From positions 1 through 7,285 of the forward strand of contig DAOUWH010000069.1 in assembly GCA_030667205.1 (NCBI GenBank): a stretch of 7,285 nucleotides of DNA, in the 5' to 3' direction. Under the pieces are notes generated by a model. It was not told the DNA's origin, did no database searches, and saw only the letters and a program-made list of their open reading frames with translations. This document shows positions 6,663 through 7,285 of this stretch, in pieces. This stretch comes from Nitrospirota bacterium (GTDB taxonomy: Bacteria > Nitrospirota > Thermodesulfovibrionia > Thermodesulfovibrionales > JdFR-86). A program made the position numbers and the translations under genes. The first letter of the stretch is position 1, and the number at the start of each line of letters is the position of its first letter.

Positions 6663-7285
6663 TTAACGGTTCATTCGCTGCATTTGTAACGCCCTCTTGA
6701 AGGATTTTTCCGCCTCTTCGACCTGCCCGTTCATATAGTAGGCGTTTGCGAGGTTGTTGTATGTAGTGGCGGAATAAGGGTTAAGCTCTATGGCTTTCCT
6801 GAAATGCCTTATCGCCTCTTTATACCGGCCAATGGAAGCGTAAGCATTTCCGAGGTTAATGTTCGCCACGGCAGATCCGGGCACCATCCTTACGACAAGC
6901 TTATAGTGTTCCAGCGCTTTCGAGTGCAGCCCTTTTTCCATGTATATGCCGCCGAGGTTCGTATGCGCGTCCATAAGGCCGTGGTCCGTCCTTAGCGCAC
7001 TCAGATAATGCTCTTCGGCCAGTCCGGTAAGGCCCTTTTTCTCGTAGGCAAGCCCGATGTTGTAATGGGCCTCCGGGTTGTCGGGCTCTATCCGTAAAGC
7101 AGCGCCGTAATATTCTATGGCCCTGTAAATCCGGTCGCGCAAGTAGTAGGCATAACCCAGGTTGTTGTGCGCCCTTGCGTTTCCGGGCGACTTTCTGACC
7201 ACGTCTCCCCAGAGGCTGAGGTCGCTCTGCCATACGGCGTTGCGCTTATAGGCCGAGGCGGAAAAAACAATCAGCAGCAGTGCCA
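6663..7285 (-). CDS. TPR-repeat C-terminal end of a probable membrane protein (5' truncated by window edge)
   Basis: The last 206 residues are visible and the frame stays open to the window edge, so the GTG at 7202 is not a credible start. Residues 1-10 (ALLLIVFSAS) look like the end of a transmembrane helix, followed by YKRNAVWQSDLSLWGDVVRK, a linker I associate with polytopic bacterial membrane proteins (PMT/TMTC-like glycosyltransferase relatives) that carry TPRs after the last membrane segment. Then come five tandem tetratricopeptide repeats of exactly 34 residues each (36-69, 70-103, 104-137, 138-171, 172-205) with regular NNLG-Y and A-E-Y/F positions, ending almost immediately after the fifth. 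TPRs mediate protein-protein contacts. If the N-terminal part is a glycosyltransferase, the TPRs would lie outside the cytoplasm next to the active site; this function is inferred, not shown. The stop is 25 bases from the MerR-type gene's stop. Confidence 0.8.
   Translation of the reverse strand, partial: ALLLIVFSASAYKRNAVWQSDLSLWGDVVRKSPGNARAHNNLGYAYYLRDRIYRAIEYYGAALRIEPDNPEAHYNIGLAYEKKGLTGLAEEHYLSALRTDHGLMDAHTNLGGIYMEKGLHSKALEHYKLVVRMVPGSAVANINLGNAYASIGRYKEAIRHFRKAIELNPYSATTYNNLANAYYMNGQVEEAEKSFKRALQMQRMNR

Overview
This window looks like a chromosomal housekeeping segment from a GC-rich, Gram-negative-type bacterium. The gene style, the Cys-rich 'CW' regulator and the TPR-tailed membrane protein resemble Thermodesulfobacteriota (old Deltaproteobacteria) or Nitrospirota-like environmental genomes. 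That placement is an inference from family resemblance only; nothing in the window fixes the taxon. Coding DNA is GC-rich, while the one long intergenic region (5921-6235) becomes markedly AT-rich toward its right half.

Layout from left to right: (1) the 3' part of gyrA on the + strand (1-1353), covering the end of the breakage-reunion core and the whole six-bladed DNA-wrapping domain. (2) A 50-bp convergent gap with a weak hairpin. (3) A minus-strand two-gene operon read right to left: smc (5920-2441), complete, followed with a one-base TGATG overlap by a dgt-type HD-domain dNTP triphosphohydrolase (2441-1404). (4) A 315-bp divergent intergenic region that holds a sigma70-like smc promoter placed so close to the start codon that the mRNA would be almost leaderless, a dyad over that promoter, a pair of imperfect ~31-bp direct repeats, and a strong 9-bp-arm inverted repeat upstream of the next gene. 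(5) A small plus-strand MerR-type regulator (6236-6637) whose effector domain is a seven-cysteine 'two-CW' module. (6) A convergent, 5'-truncated minus-strand gene (7285-6663) that encodes a hydrophobic segment followed by five 34-residue TPRs, probably the C-terminal end of a larger polytopic membrane protein.

Functionally, gyrase A, SMC and the dNTPase all concern chromosome topology, compaction and nucleotide supply, but only smc-dgt look co-transcribed; gyrA converges on them. The MerR/two-CW protein and its promoter region are the least ordinary part. I see no mobile element, CRISPR array, tRNA, rRNA or phage gene. No clearly new multi-gene system is visible.
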